Of a DNA stretch of 5,565 bases, positions 5,156-5,565 are shown piece by piece. A model generated the notes under the pieces. That model was not told the DNA's origin and ran no database searches. It was given only the letters and a program-made list of their open reading frames with translations. Every line of letters begins with the position of its first letter. Within the stretch, counting starts at the first letter, position 1. A program made the position numbers and the translations under genes. The DNA comes from Chloroflexota bacterium (GTDB lineage: Bacteria > Chloroflexota > Anaerolineae > Anaerolineales > Villigracilaceae), in the NCBI GenBank assembly GCA_021796315.1, contig JAJYOH010000422.1, forward strand, positions 1-5,565, in the 5' to 3' direction.

Positions 5156-5565
5156 ATGTTTTTGAAGCACATCTCGCTCACCAATTTTCGCAACTTTGCC
5201 CGCCTGGATATGAACGTACCCCGGCGGGTCGTTTTGCTAATGGGAGACAACGCACAAGGCAAGACCAGCGTGCTCGAAGCCATTTATTTTTTGGCATCCT
5301 TCACATCATTTCAGACCCACAATGACCGTCAACTGGTCAACTTTCACGAAGCAAAAAATTCACTGGCGGTGGCGCGCATCGTCGCGGATTATGAACGCAG
5401 CGCAAAAAAACACCGCATCGAAGCCCGCCTCATTCTTGAGCCGACCGGCATCAATGGTCAGCGCCTTCGCAAGGAAATTTTGCTGGATGGCGTGAAGAAG
5501 CAGATGAACGAAGTCATCGGCCATTTCAATGCGGTCATCTTCGTGCCGCAAATGTCGCAGATCGT
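5156..5565 (+). CDS. recF: DNA replication/repair protein RecF (N-terminal part)
   Basis: 136 codons are visible before the window ends; RecF is usually about 360-400 residues, so roughly a third is present. RecF is an SMC/ABC-type ATPase that helps load RecA at single-strand gaps together with RecO and RecR. The N-terminus MFLKHISLTNFRNF is the characteristic first strand of RecF. The Walker A motif is GDNAQGKTS at residues 30-38 (K36, T37), continuing into VLEAIYFL. FVPQMSQIV near the visible end matches the region ahead of the signature half of the ATPase head. Walker B and the ABC signature lie beyond the edge. ATG 5156 suits the family, but there is no Shine-Dalgarno at normal distance. 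An in-frame TTG at 5144 would add only four residues. The neighbours dnaA, dnaN and gyrB often found with recF are not in view, and def is upstream instead. The gene may be read through from def. Confidence 0.93.
   Translation, partial: MFLKHISLTNFRNFARLDMNVPRRVVLLMGDNAQGKTSVLEAIYFLASFTSFQTHNDRQLVNFHEAKNSLAVARIVADYERSAKKHRIEARLILEPTGINGQRLRKEILLDGVKKQMNEVIGHFNAVIFVPQMSQI

Overview
The window is ordinary bacterial chromosome, at roughly 50% GC. It holds six protein genes: two on the minus strand at the left and four on the plus strand at the right. I see no tRNA, rRNA, insertion sequence, phage gene or CRISPR array. The style of the proteins and the -10-like hexamers set 6-7 nt before start codons resemble environmental Chloroflexota (Anaerolineae-like). 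That placement is inferred from recalled family style, not from a search, and is moderate at best.

Left part, minus strand (1-2271). A polytopic membrane protein of the UPF0104 / LPG-synthase transmembrane family (1228-2271) comes first in transcription order. It is followed by an FAD-dependent amine-oxidase-fold oxidoreductase (1-1134) that runs off the window edge. The 93-nt gap between them is mostly one 76-bp imperfect palindrome made of CACAAAG-type words, which looks like a dispersed chromosomal repeat. The pair may serve envelope lipid or glycan metabolism, but the sequence does not show a substrate.

Centre and right, plus strand (2311-5565). A redoxin-fold protein with an unusual Cys-Glu-Cys site starts 39 nt from the divergent membrane gene. 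It is followed by a 564-residue membrane protein that joins an N-terminal cyclic-nucleotide-binding domain to two copies of a (two TM helices + bacterial PH domain) module. Next come peptide deformylase (def) and the N-terminal part of the DNA-repair ATPase RecF, cut by the window end.

Regulation. Four genes have a TAnnnT hexamer close to the start. In three of them it lies only 6-7 nt before the chosen start codon, with no Shine-Dalgarno in between, which suggests leaderless mRNAs. In def it lies 26 nt upstream and is followed by a GAGG ribosome binding site. Two of these hexamers touch or overlap the stop codon of the preceding gene, so the tightly packed plus-strand genes may each have their own promoter instead of forming one simple operon.

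The best candidate for something under-described is the cyclic-nucleotide/double-PH membrane protein. Next are the leaderless promoter layout and the palindrome that could mask the oxidoreductase ribosome binding site.
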